Origin: Ureibacillus aquaedulcis
GTDB lineage: Bacteria; Bacillota; Bacilli; Bacillales_A; Planococcaceae
Length of the DNA: 64,000 nt
Assembly: GCF_030418165.1 (NCBI RefSeq)
Contig: NZ_JAUHTQ010000007.1
Span: 1-64,000 of the forward strand
Reading direction: 5' to 3'
In this document: piece after piece, positions 8,196 through 16,614 of the stretch
How the letters are laid out: the number at the start of each line of letters is the position of its first letter
Numbering within the stretch: position 1 is the first letter of the stretch
Notes under the pieces: model-generated
Seen by the model: the letters and a program-made list of their open reading frames with translations, nothing else
Databases searched by the model: none
What the model was told of the DNA's origin: nothing
Position numbers and translations under genes: made by a program

Positions 8196-9304
8196 CTTTT
8201 CACAACCTCTTGTTTATGAGTGAATGTTGCTTCTTGGATTAGGTCTCCTGTCTCCTCATCAAAGAAACACATATTTTCTACAGATATATGTACGGGCACC
8301 CTATCCCCTACTTGAACCAACCATTGCCCCAGCCATTTTGCAGTCCATAATTCAGTCCCAACTTCAAAGGAAACCAATGTTTCGTTTCCTAAATGCTCAA
8401 CATTAACGATCTCGACATTTTGAACCTGTTGATCTTCGTCCCCGTAAGGCATATGCTCGGCACGAATACCAATGACTAAATTTAGGTTTTCCAAGCTCTC
8501 AAGATTTACAAATTGTTCAAGTGGAATCGTCAGTTCGTTTTCAATAATAAGTTTTGAGTCTTGTAAAACCGCTTTTCCTAAATTCATTTTCGGGGAGCCG
8601 ATAAAAGTAGCAACAAATAAATTAGACGGCTTATTATAAAGGTCAATTGGTTCACCGACTTGTTGGATGATTCCATCATTCAACACCATGATGCGGTCTC
8701 CCATTGTCATTGCTTCCACTTGGTCGTGTGTAACATACACCATAGTCAACCCTAAACGTTTCTGAAGGCGGCGGATTTCAATTCGCATATTTGCGCGAAG
8801 TTTAGCATCCAAATTGGATAAAGGCTCGTCCATCAAGCATAGCGGCGCTTCACTTACGACCGCCCGAGCCAGGGCCACCCGCTGTCTTTGCCCTCCAGAC
8901 AGCTCTCTCGGCTTACGTTTTAGCAGCTCACTTAAACCCATCATCTGCGCAGTTTCTTCTAATCTCTTTTGTTGTATTTGTTTATCTGCTTTTTTGGCAT
9001 TAAGGCCAAATAATATATTTTGTTCAACAGTTAAATGTGGATATAAGGCATAGTTTTGAAAGACCATCGATAAATTCCGATCCTTTGGAGGCAAATGATT
9101 CACAATCTTTTCACTTATCTTCAGTGTCCCGCCAGAAATTTCCTCAAGCCCTGCAATCATACGCAGCAAAGTACTTTTCCCCGAACCGGAAGGACCTACT
9201 AGAACGAAAAATTCACCCTTTTCTATTTGTAAATCTATTCCGTTTAACACGTTACTTTGCTTGTTGTATGACTTTGAAATGTCCATCATTTCGATGTATC
9301 CCAT
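8192..9304 (-). CDS. ugpC: ABC transporter ATP-binding protein, UgpC/MsmK-like
   Basis: The 370-aa ATPase has Walker A GPSGSGKST (about 37-45), the Q-loop in VFQNYALYPHLTV, signature LSGGQRQRVALARA, Walker B LCLMDEPLSNLDAKLR and the H-loop in VTHDQ. A C-terminal TOBE/OB regulatory domain of about 130 residues is typical of CUT1 carbohydrate importers. ATG at 9304 sits 7 nt behind GGAGG; a TTG two codons upstream is too close to that site. It is the first gene of the leftward importer operon ending in ugpB and the phosphodiesterase. Confidence 0.84.
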   Translation of the reverse strand: MGYIEMMDISKSYNKQSNVLNGIDLQIEKGEFFVLVGPSGSGKSTLLRMIAGLEEISGGTLKISEKIVNHLPPKDRNLSMVFQNYALYPHLTVEQNILFGLNAKKADKQIQQKRLEETAQMMGLSELLKRKPRELSGGQRQRVALARAVVSEAPLCLMDEPLSNLDAKLRANMRIEIRRLQKRLGLTMVYVTHDQVEAMTMGDRIMVLNDGIIQQVGEPIDLYNKPSNLFVATFIGSPKMNLGKAVLQDSKLIIENELTIPLEQFVNLESLENLNLVIGIRAEHMPYGDEDQQVQNVEIVNVEHLGNETLVSFEVGTELWTAKWLGQWLVQVGDRVPVHISVENMCFFDEETGDLIQEATFTHKQEVVKR

Positions 9305-9377
9305 ACACAAACCTCCTTCATAGAACTATATCTATTCAACCATATCCATCTGCCCAAAACGATGGGTTTGGTAACTT

Positions 9378-9413
9378 TTTACACTTATTATTGTTTAGTC
9401 AATAAAATTTACA
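9378..9413. promoter_or_regulatory. phased TTTACA-like hexamers upstream of the ugp-type operon (possible PhoP boxes)
   Basis: On the plus strand TTTACA (9378), TTATTG (9388), TCAATA (9399) and TTTACA (9408) follow each other with 3-5 bp spacers, close to helical phasing. PhoP boxes in Bacillus are repeated TT(A/C/T)A(C/T)A hexamers with about 11-bp phasing. They lie about 75-110 bp upstream of ugpC. Two of the four are poor matches, and AT-rich DNA can produce this by chance. Confidence 0.3.
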
Positions 9414-9445
9414 TTGAACCCGTTTTTTGTTAATAAAATTAAAAA

Positions 9446-9472
9446 ACCATCCACATTTTAATGTGAATGGTT
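9446..9472 (-). terminator. intrinsic terminator downstream of cwlD
   Basis: On the minus strand ACCATTCACATT pairs with AATGTGGATGGT (one G-U pair), followed by TTTTTTAATTTT. It lies about 120 bp past the cwlD stop and separates cwlD from the importer operon. Confidence 0.8.
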
Positions 9473-9592
9473 CAACATCTTTTGAAGCGATTTGATTAAA
9501 TAAATACAATTTCCAAACGCATTATTATGTACTGTTCTTTGCAGATTGATGGTGGCAATTTGCACCTTCTTCATACATAACAATCGTGTTTC

Positions 9593-10306
9593 TTACTTAA
9601 ACTCCAGATTTACATAACTCTCGATTCCACTAACAATTGCATCTGCCATCTTTTGTTGATATTCTTCACTTGATAATAATTCGCGTTCCTCATTATTGCT
9701 TAAGAAACCTGTTTCAACCAATACTGCCGGCACTTCCGCTTTCTTTAATAGGTACACTTGTTTGATAGCTAATGCTTCTCGCTCTGTATTCTGCAACGAT
9801 TCTTTTATTGTTGATTGAATAGATTTTGCCAAAAGCTCGCTATTGGGATGTCCATCTTTGTGGTAGAAGACTTGTGCACCCCTCCACTTTTCTTCCGGTA
9901 TAGCGTTGGCATGAACTGTTACGAAAATATCCGGTTCATTTTTTTGTACAAGGTTTGAGCGTAAAAAGATATCCTCCTTTTTCCGCTCCCTTAGTGTAGA
10001 AAATTCCTCACTAGGAGCGTGCTCTTCCAATACATCGCCATCTGTTGAACGAGTCATCACAACTGTTGCCCCTAAACGCTTTAATTGTTTTTCAACCTTT
10101 TGTGCAACAGCAAGAGTAACATCTTTTTCAATTACCTCACCGGATGAAGCGCCCCCATCCACCCCACCATGGCCAGCATCGACAACAATCTTAACGCCAC
10201 CCAATGGTTCAGGCAAAAAGAAACTTCGATCGGATGCGCTTGTCTCATAAACAACAAGACCTAAACAACCTAACAGAATTACACCTAGAGCAATCCATCT
10301 TTTCAA
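9593..10306 (-). CDS. cwlD: N-acetylmuramoyl-L-alanine amidase CwlD
   Basis: CwlD is a zinc amidase that removes peptide side chains from spore cortex muramic acid, the first step toward muramic-delta-lactam. The 237-aa product has an N-terminal membrane/signal segment (residues 4-22) and an Amidase_3 domain: VVDAGHGG (His46), a glutamate in VIEKDVTL, TVHANA and VETGFLSN. The start is TTG 10306, about 9 nt behind AGGTGG. In Bacillus cwlD adjoins salA; here the ugp-type operon has been placed between them. Confidence 0.92.
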   Translation of the reverse strand: MKRWIALGVILLGCLGLVVYETSASDRSFFLPEPLGGVKIVVDAGHGGVDGGASSGEVIEKDVTLAVAQKVEKQLKRLGATVVMTRSTDGDVLEEHAPSEEFSTLRERKKEDIFLRSNLVQKNEPDIFVTVHANAIPEEKWRGAQVFYHKDGHPNSELLAKSIQSTIKESLQNTEREALAIKQVYLLKKAEVPAVLVETGFLSNNEERELLSSEEYQQKMADAIVSGIESYVNLEFK

Positions 10307-10413
10307 ACCATGACACCACCTTTTGCAACCTTTTGCACTACTATACGCAAAAATTGGGACGAGTATGCGTGAACTTCCTTACTTCCAAAAAGTGTTTCAA
10401 GTATAAAGAAATG

Positions 10414-10452
10414 AAAAAAGGACACGCTAAACAACTTATGTTCGGCATGTCC
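10414..10452 (-). terminator. intrinsic terminator of the ABC exporter operon
   Basis: On the minus strand GGACATGC pairs with GCGTGTCC, followed by six T. It lies about 50 bp past the stop at 10503. Confidence 0.75.
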
Positions 10453-10502
10453 CAAATATTTACTTATTGAGCGATTATTTGAGGGTAATTTAGAATTTTC
10501 AC

Positions 10503-12326
10503 CTACTGCTGCACTTGTAATTGATGCTGCAAAGAAGCGTATAAACCCTTTTGCTCCATTAAACCATCATGATTACCTTGCTCTAAAATTGCACCATCTT
10601 TGATGACAAGAATTTGATCAGCATTTTCGATTGTTTTTAAACGATGTGCAATAACAAAACTTGTACGCCCTTGCATCAAGTTATTTAATCCTTTTTGGAT
10701 GTGTACTTCCGTCATCGTATCAACACTCGAAGTCGCTTCGTCCAGAATAAGAATATCCGGATCTTCCAAAATTGCCCGAGCAATCGCAATTAGCTGGCGT
10801 TGACCCTGGCTTAGATTCATTCCTCCCGAAACAAGCATCGTATCATAGCCTTGGGGCAGGTACTTTATAAAGTTATGGGCATAAGCTGTTTCCGCGGCAC
10901 GCTCAACCTCTTCATCAGTCGCATCCAGCTTTCCATAACGGATATTTTCCCGGACACTCCCCGAGAACAAATACGTATCTTGCAGGACCACACCGATATG
11001 ATTCCGAAGATTGGCCATTTTGTAACGCTTGATATCCTGGCCATCTATTAAGATTTCACCGCTTGCTGCATCATAGAATCGGTTAAGCAGCTGAATAATC
11101 GTTGTTTTCCCGGAACCAGTAGGACCTACAAATGCGATTGTTTCCCCAGCTTTTGCCCGGAATGATAATTTACGAAGCACTGGTTTATTCGGTTGGTAAG
11201 CAAATTCAACATTTCGGAACTCGACATCCCCTTCATAACGATTTTTCGTAATCGCCTCCGGAACATCTGCTGACTCATTTTGTTCATCCAGTATTTCAAA
11301 TACGCGTTCTGCACCGGCAATTGCCGATTGGAAAGTATTGAAAAGATTCGATAATTGGTTGATCGGACGGAAAAATTGTCTTGTGTAGGTAACAAAGGAG
11401 GCAATAACCCCCACACTTACACCAAAGTTTACTATCACAAGCAACGCACCAACACCTATGACCAACCCAATCCCCAGGTTATTAATAAAATTATTGATTG
11501 GTCCGAGGAATCCCGATGTAATATCGGCTTTTAATGCGGATGCCCGCAGTTTTTCGTTGGCTTCTTTAAATTGAGCAACAGTCTGTTCTTCTTTTCCGAA
11601 TAATGTGGTGATATGGGAATTAGAAATCGTCTCTTCTATAAATCCATTTAAATTACCCAAATCCCTTTGTCTTTGCGAAAAGTTTTTGCTGCTGCGTTTA
11701 ATAATTTGCTTCGTAGACCAAATAATAATCGGAATCACGAGTAAAGTGACAACTGCTAAAACCCAATTTAAATAAAACATCGCAATTCCTGTTCCCACAA
11801 CGGATAATACTGTTGAAACAATTTGAATAATGCTTTGAGATAATGCAGCATTCAGATTCTCGATATCATTTGTCATACGACTCATTAGGTCGCCCTGCTG
11901 CCGCTTGTCGTAAATGGCAATCGGCAGGGATTGAAACTTTTCAAACAATTGCTGCCGGAGCTCCCGGATTGTTTTTTGCGAAACTCGAATCATCATAAAG
12001 GTTTGCAGCCAAGTAAAGATGGCAGAGACGATATAGATACCGGCTAGTACCAGGATCATTCGAATGGCTCCTTCAATATTGAACCTCAAAATATAGTCAT
12101 CAATAATGCGTCCAATCAATAATGGACCTAATAAACTTAACAACGTTGAAACAACGACAAAGAAAATAGAGCTCATGATCCCAACTCTTTGATTTTTTAA
12201 ATAGGACCATATTCTTTTTAATGTTGCTTTTTGATCCTTTGCTTTTTCTGCAGGACCATTAAATCTTGGTCCTGGATGTCTGCCAATCGGAGGAGGTCCA
12301 GCTGGTCTTCCTTGTGGTTTATTCAT
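10503..12326 (-). CDS. heterodimeric ABC exporter subunit, YfiC-like (canonical ATP site partner)
   Basis: The 607-aa half-transporter has a Pro/Gly-rich start of about 25 residues, an ABC exporter membrane domain with six helices (about 45-330) and a nucleotide-binding domain with GPTGSGKTT, signature LSQGQ and Walker B ILILDEATSSVD with the catalytic Glu intact. It overlaps the upstream subunit by 8 bp, so the two form a coupled pair. Its length resembles B. subtilis YfiC (about 604 aa) next to YfiB (about 573 aa). A drug or lipid export role is likely by family; the substrate is unknown. Confidence 0.82.
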   Translation of the reverse strand: MNKPQGRPAGPPPIGRHPGPRFNGPAEKAKDQKATLKRIWSYLKNQRVGIMSSIFFVVVSTLLSLLGPLLIGRIIDDYILRFNIEGAIRMILVLAGIYIVSAIFTWLQTFMMIRVSQKTIRELRQQLFEKFQSLPIAIYDKRQQGDLMSRMTNDIENLNAALSQSIIQIVSTVLSVVGTGIAMFYLNWVLAVVTLLVIPIIIWSTKQIIKRSSKNFSQRQRDLGNLNGFIEETISNSHITTLFGKEEQTVAQFKEANEKLRASALKADITSGFLGPINNFINNLGIGLVIGVGALLVIVNFGVSVGVIASFVTYTRQFFRPINQLSNLFNTFQSAIAGAERVFEILDEQNESADVPEAITKNRYEGDVEFRNVEFAYQPNKPVLRKLSFRAKAGETIAFVGPTGSGKTTIIQLLNRFYDAASGEILIDGQDIKRYKMANLRNHIGVVLQDTYLFSGSVRENIRYGKLDATDEEVERAAETAYAHNFIKYLPQGYDTMLVSGGMNLSQGQRQLIAIARAILEDPDILILDEATSSVDTMTEVHIQKGLNNLMQGRTSFVIAHRLKTIENADQILVIKDGAILEQGNHDGLMEQKGLYASLQHQLQVQQ

Positions 12327-14058
12327 TTAAAGTCCCCCCTCTTACCAACTGGGTCGACACAATTTCCTGATACGGTTTATTGTTTTCAAGCAGTTCTTTG
12401 TGCGTTCCTTGTCCAACCACCACGCCGTCATCCAATACCAGGATTTTGTCTGCATGACGTATTGAGGAAATTTTGGAAGAGACAATAAACTTTGTACTAT
12501 CCTCGAAGTTTTCTTCAATCGCTTGTTGGATTCTTTTCTCCGAAATACTATCTACAGCAGATGTTGTATCATCCAGGATTAAAATAGCTGGTTTCCGGAT
12601 AAAGGCACGCGCCATAGCGAGTCGTTGCTTTTGACCACCTGATAAATTTGTAGCACCCTGGGTAACCATATATTGTTCACGGAGTTCCAGTTTTTCTACA
12701 AACTCCAAGGCACAGGAGCATTCTAATGCTTCGATTAATTCTTCCAAGGATGCTTCTTCGTTGCCGTATTTTACATTCTCTTCGATCGTTCTAGAAAAAA
12801 GGGTTGCTTTTTGGGGTGTAAAACCGATTGCCCCACGGAGAGTTTGCAGATCATAGTCTTTTATTGGGCGACCATCTATCTTAATACTTCCTTGATCGGC
12901 ATCAAACATACGGGGGATTAGTTTGACGATGGAAGACTTCCCACTCCCTGTCATCCCAATAATGCCGATTGTCTCCCCAGGTTCTGCTTTAAAAGAGATA
13001 TTCTTTAACACCGGTTCGTTGTTTTTGTTATAGGCAAAACTAACACGGTCAAACTCAACACTACCTTTGATTGGGGTAGTCACTGGATGTTCCGCGCTGA
13101 TTATTTCAGATTGTTCTCCAAGCACTGCTGCAATTCGGTTGGCACTTGGTACTGCACGGGCAATTTGCATCAGAACAGCAGAAGAACTCATAAGTCCACC
13201 CATAATCATCATTAGATAGTTTATGAACGCTAATATAACCCCTACTTCGATTGTGCTATTTTCCACTTTAATGGCACCCAGCCAAAGGGCTGCAATAATC
13301 CCCATATTCACCACAAAGGCAGTTAGCGGCATCAAGATACCGATGATTTGATCCGCTTGTATATTGCGCTTCATCAAGGTTTCATTTACGGTTGTAAATT
13401 GCTGAATTTGATGGCTTTTACGGTTATAAGCCTTAATAACACGAATACCGGCCAAATTTTCCTGCACTTTAGTGTTTACGGCATCAACGGCTTCTTGGAC
13501 TTTTAAAAATAGATTTCCCGATAGCTTTGTAAAGAAGATAATAGAGAGCGCTAAAATGGGCACCACGACCAATAGAATCGGGAACAGTTCTCTGGCCGTC
13601 AGAAAAACAATAAGTATTGCCCCGATAAAAGTAAAAGGGCCACGGACAAATATCTTCAATAACATAGTCAGCGCTCTTTGCAACATCTCCACATCACTCG
13701 TAATGTTGGTGATGAGTTTCCCAAGCGTAAAATGATCTTTGTTGCTATTTGAAAAGTAAGTAATTGTTTCATATAAATCTTGGCGAATATCTGCAGCAAA
13801 ATTAATAGCCGTCTTTGATGCATAAATGGAACAGCCGGCCCCACCTATCAATCCTATGACCGCGCATAAAATCATCAGTCCAAACATTTGCATGACATAA
13901 GGTGTATCCTTTTTTGCAATTCCATTGTCGATAATATGCTGCATAATTGTCGGTTGGACTAAATCCATTGCAACTTCCAGCACCATCATTAAAGGGGCAA
14001 TGATGGCAAAGGGCATATAAGGCTTTAGGTATTTTTTCAAGGATAATACTGCTTGCAT
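12319..14058 (-). CDS. heterodimeric ABC exporter subunit, YfiB-like (degenerate catalytic Glu)
   Basis: The 579-aa half-transporter has six transmembrane helices (about 15-300) and an ATPase domain with GMTGSGKSS and LSGGQKQRLAMARA. Walker B reads ILILDDTTSAVD, so the catalytic Glu is replaced by Asp, as is usual in one subunit of heterodimeric exporters such as BmrC/BmrD. This shows asymmetric ATP sites and supports pairing with the downstream gene. The small protein gene at 14105-14422 precedes it by about 46 bp and probably shares its promoter. Confidence 0.83.
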   Translation of the reverse strand: MQAVLSLKKYLKPYMPFAIIAPLMMVLEVAMDLVQPTIMQHIIDNGIAKKDTPYVMQMFGLMILCAVIGLIGGAGCSIYASKTAINFAADIRQDLYETITYFSNSNKDHFTLGKLITNITSDVEMLQRALTMLLKIFVRGPFTFIGAILIVFLTARELFPILLVVVPILALSIIFFTKLSGNLFLKVQEAVDAVNTKVQENLAGIRVIKAYNRKSHQIQQFTTVNETLMKRNIQADQIIGILMPLTAFVVNMGIIAALWLGAIKVENSTIEVGVILAFINYLMMIMGGLMSSSAVLMQIARAVPSANRIAAVLGEQSEIISAEHPVTTPIKGSVEFDRVSFAYNKNNEPVLKNISFKAEPGETIGIIGMTGSGKSSIVKLIPRMFDADQGSIKIDGRPIKDYDLQTLRGAIGFTPQKATLFSRTIEENVKYGNEEASLEELIEALECSCALEFVEKLELREQYMVTQGATNLSGGQKQRLAMARAFIRKPAILILDDTTSAVDSISEKRIQQAIEENFEDSTKFIVSSKISSIRHADKILVLDDGVVVGQGTHKELLENNKPYQEIVSTQLVRGGTLNE

Positions 14059-14104
14059 GAAGTACCTTCTTTCTCTTTCACTTCGACACTAGACTAAAAT
14101 AAAA

Positions 14105-14422
14105 TTAATCAGTGATTTTTTTATTTTCGTCCCCAGCTAGGGAGATCTCCTCCAACTCAAAGGCGGCCTTAAAATCATTCATAATCGATTCCGTTGCTTT
14201 TAGCTCACCTGCAATCACTTGTTGAATCGACTGCAATTCATGCGACTCTAGTTGTTGCTTTAAAGTATCTCTCTTTACAATCAACTTTTCATAGAAAGCC
14301 AGTGCTCTTCCACGTCTAAAGGTTTTGGCGCCTTGATGCCCTCTTCCGCCACGTCGGTCGCATCGTTCACCATGATTTTCTCGTTTTATTTCAGGGTTAA
14401 GACCTTTCATTTCATTTTCCAT
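14105..14422 (-). CDS. small basic/helical protein of unknown function, leader gene of the ABC exporter operon
   Basis: I do not recognise this 105-aa protein. ATG 14422 lies behind AGAGGTGAT; longer upstream readings have no ribosome site and run through the operator. Residues 15-40 are rich in Arg and Gly (GERCDRRGGRGHQG, FRRGR), and residues 42-90 look like an amphipathic or coiled helix with an acidic end. It has no membrane segment and no helix-turn-helix that I can see. Its position ahead of two exporter subunits, and right under a repeated palindromic operator, suggests a regulatory or accessory role. That is inference only. Confidence 0.65.
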   Translation of the reverse strand: MENEMKGLNPEIKRENHGERCDRRGGRGHQGAKTFRRGRALAFYEKLIVKRDTLKQQLESHELQSIQQVIAGELKATESIMNDFKAAFELEEISLAGDENKKITD

Positions 14423-14439
14423 TGAAAATATCACCTCTC

Positions 14440-14465
14440 GTATACGATTGTATACAAAGGTATAC
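14440..14465 (-). promoter_or_regulatory. triple GTATAC operator upstream of the ABC exporter operon
   Basis: Three identical self-complementary hexamers GTATAC begin at 14440, 14450 and 14460, exactly 10 bp apart. They end just upstream of the ribosome site of the 14422 start. The even helical phasing implies cooperative binding by a dimeric regulator on one DNA face. The regulator is not identifiable in this window. Confidence 0.6.
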
Positions 14466-14593
14466 ACCTTTACAATAATTATTTTTTTAAATTTGCAGTG
14501 AAAAACCTTACTTACCAAAAACGTTTTGACATACAATTTAGGTAAAATTCTCTATAATAGAATTATCAAATAAACTTTAAAAGAGGGTTGTCC

Positions 14594-15451
14594 ATGAAAT
14601 TACGAGTTTCTGCAGTTCAATACCATCTTCACACTATCGAATCATTTGACGAATTTGCCCACCAAAGTGAGCACTATATCAGGGCCGCGATGGAGTTTGA
14701 GACGGAGTTTATATTATTCCCCGAGTTTTTTACAACTCAATTACTTTCCATTAAAGGGGAAAATGGGGCATCACTAACGATCAATGATCTCCCATCATTT
14801 ACTGAACAGTACCTTGAATTATTCACGCAGCTTGCTAAAAAGTACAATATCCATATTATTGCTGGAACACATGTAGTAAATGTGGATGGAAAGCTGCGAA
14901 ATACTGCCCATTTATTCTATCCGGATGGGCGAATCGCCTCCCAGGCAAAGCTCCATATTACGCCGACAGAAGTTCACGAATGGAACATGTCTGCTGGAGA
15001 AGGCTTAGAGGTGTTTGAAACAGAAAAAGGCACGATTGCGATTTTAACTTGTTATGATATCGAATTCCCTGAAATTGTCCGTATGGCAAAAGCCAAGGGA
15101 GCAGATGTGATTTTCTGTCCTTCTTGTACGGATGATCGTCACGGTTTCCATCGTGTCCGTTACACAAGCCACGCCCGGGCAATCGAAAACCAGGTTTATG
15201 TAGTTTTAACAGGTACAGTTGGGGCATTGCCAACCGTAGATTTTATGCGTGCAAACTTTGGTCAGGCTGCCATCATTACACCAAACGATGTACCATTCCC
15301 TCCAAAAGGCCTTTTAGCCGAAGGAGAACTAAACAACGATATGTTAGTGACAGCTGATCTTGATATTGAATTACTTGAAAAAGTGCGTGAAAAAGGTTCG
15401 GTTACTACATGGAGAGATCGACGGACGGATCTTTATACGGATTGGGAATAG
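14594..15451 (+). CDS. carbon-nitrogen hydrolase (nitrilase superfamily), YhcX C-terminal-like
   Basis: This enzyme hydrolyses a C-N bond (amide or nitrile type; substrate unknown). The 285-aa protein shows the nitrilase triad: Glu44 in LFPEFF, Lys119 in QAKLHITP and Cys153 in ILTCYDIEFPE. ATG 14594 lies 6 nt behind AGAGGG; the TTG at 14588 is too close to that site. A TATAAT -10 is at 14553-14558, with TTGACA 21 bp upstream (long spacing). The next gene encodes an acetyltransferase. In Bacillus YhcX an acetyltransferase domain and such a hydrolase are fused in one chain of about 510 aa, in the opposite order. Confidence 0.85.
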   Translation: MKLRVSAVQYHLHTIESFDEFAHQSEHYIRAAMEFETEFILFPEFFTTQLLSIKGENGASLTINDLPSFTEQYLELFTQLAKKYNIHIIAGTHVVNVDGKLRNTAHLFYPDGRIASQAKLHITPTEVHEWNMSAGEGLEVFETEKGTIAILTCYDIEFPEIVRMAKAKGADVIFCPSCTDDRHGFHRVRYTSHARAIENQVYVVLTGTVGALPTVDFMRANFGQAAIITPNDVPFPPKGLLAEGELNNDMLVTADLDIELLEKVREKGSVTTWRDRRTDLYTDWE

Positions 15452-15493
15452 AAGTCGCCTGCCTGCTTCCCACAGGAAATATTTGCTGAAAGC

Positions 15494-16174
15494 GTGGTGA
15501 ATCGCTTGTATCGAAGTGAACAATTACTATTCGATAGTGGAAAACCCGTTCGTGTCATTGTGCGCAATTATACGAAAGAAGATTTTGATGAATTAATCGA
15601 TATTCAGACGGAATGTTTTCCGCCCCCTTTCCCTTCAGATTTATGGTGGAATAGAGAGCAGTTAATGAGTCATGTCACTTTATTTCCCCAAGGGGCTCTA
15701 TGTGTTGAAATTGACGGGAGGGTTGTAAGTTCATTAACGGGCGTTTGTACTTATTTTGATCCCGCTCATCCTAATCACACATGGGAAGAAGCCACGGATA
15801 GTGGATATATTAAAAATCATGATGCAAATGGCAATACACTATATATCGTGGATATTAGTGTTCGACCATCTTTTCGCTCCTTAGGGCTTGGTAAAATCAT
15901 GATGCAGGCAATGTACCATGTTGTGGTTGAACTGAAATTGGAACGCCTTCTTGGCGGCGGAAGAATGCCTGGTTATCACAAGCAGGCAGAAAACATACCT
16001 GCCGAGGAATATGTAAATAAAGTGGTTCTTGGAGAATTATACGACCCCGTCATCACATTTTTGTTGAAATGCGGACGTTTACCAATTGCCGTTGTAGAAA
16101 ATTATTTGGAGGATGAAGAATCATTAAATTACGGAGTTTTAATGGAATGGAAGAATCCATTTAAAATTTCATAA
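15494..16174 (+). CDS. GNAT-family N-acetyltransferase, YhcX N-terminal-like
   Basis: This 226-aa protein has a GNAT fold: an N-terminal RVIVRNYTKEDFDELIDIQ strand-helix, then LYIVDISVRPSFR and the acetyl-CoA loop RSLGLGK (about 133-139). The extended C-terminal part (GGGRMPGYH...YVNKVV) resembles the acetyltransferase half of YhcX-type fusions. The start is one of two adjacent GTG codons (15494 or 15497), with a weak site TGAAAG. It lies 42 bp after the hydrolase gene on the same strand and is probably co-transcribed. The substrate is not known. Confidence 0.8.
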   Translation: MVNRLYRSEQLLFDSGKPVRVIVRNYTKEDFDELIDIQTECFPPPFPSDLWWNREQLMSHVTLFPQGALCVEIDGRVVSSLTGVCTYFDPAHPNHTWEEATDSGYIKNHDANGNTLYIVDISVRPSFRSLGLGKIMMQAMYHVVVELKLERLLGGGRMPGYHKQAENIPAEEYVNKVVLGELYDPVITFLLKCGRLPIAVVENYLEDEESLNYGVLMEWKNPFKIS

Positions 16175-16182
16175 CTATTTTG

Positions 16183-16229
16183 CAGAGGCTGTCAGTGCAT
16201 CTTTTTACTAACGGTCTCTGTATTTTTTA
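16183..16229 (+). terminator. intrinsic terminator after the acetyltransferase gene
   Basis: CAGAGGCTGTCAGT pairs, with G-U wobbles, to ACTAACGGTCTCTG and is followed by TATTTTTTAT, directly behind the stop at 16174. Confidence 0.65.
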
Positions 16230-16313
16230 TATGCGGCAATATTATTTCCCGGGTTACTGTAAATGAGCAGATAAACATCTTCTAACTATTCCTTAAATAG
16301 CCCAAGTTCATAG

Positions 16314-16344
16314 TAAAAACCTCTCTCCACCAATATGGAGAGAG
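16314..16344 (-). terminator. intrinsic terminator of the SASP gene
   Basis: A perfect 9-bp stem, CTCTCTCCA / TGGAGAGAG (16321-16329 with 16336-16344), is followed on the minus strand by GGTTTTT. It lies just past the SASP stop. Confidence 0.85.
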
Positions 16345-16353
16345 ATCCATTAT

Positions 16354-16614
16354 TTATTGTCTTTTATTTAAATTCTCTTGCGCCATTCTGACAAGCTCTT
16401 TTACCATGCTGCCGCCAAGTCTTCCTCCGACTTTCCCCGCTTCTTCAGAAGTGAGCTTCCCATTATAGCCCTCTTTTAATGGCACGCCTACTTCTTGGGC
16501 AATTTCAAATTTGGCTTGTTCCGGATCCGTTGTTCCAGCAACTTTCGCTTTTAATTGATCCAATCCTTGGCGAGCTTCAGGTACTAATATTTTATTTCTA
16601 TTTCTTCTTGCCAT
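16354..16614 (-). CDS. alpha/beta-type small acid-soluble spore protein
   Basis: SASPs coat spore DNA and are degraded at germination as an amino acid supply. The 86-aa protein starts at MARRNRNK (ATG 16614), behind AAAAGGAGGGG. It carries the germination protease cleavage region KFEIAQEVGV and the conserved C-terminal motif GKVGGRLGGSMVKELV of the SspA/B/C family. It is monocistronic with its own terminator. Which paralogue it is cannot be decided here. Confidence 0.93.
   Translation of the reverse strand: MARRNRNKILVPEARQGLDQLKAKVAGTTDPEQAKFEIAQEVGVPLKEGYNGKLTSEEAGKVGGRLGGSMVKELVRMAQENLNKRQ

Noticed and set aside
14526-14558. TTGACA/TATAAT promoter for the nitrilase gene
   Set aside because: The -10 is good, but the TTGACA lies 21 bp away, too far for a standard sigma-A promoter. 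The pair is reported only as a note on the gene.
10414-14600. CRISPR, insertion sequence or prophage genes in the accessory block (also checked to 27.6 kb)
   Set aside because: I found no repeat-spacer array, no transposase and no phage structural or integrase gene. The only mobile element trace is the group II intron fragment.
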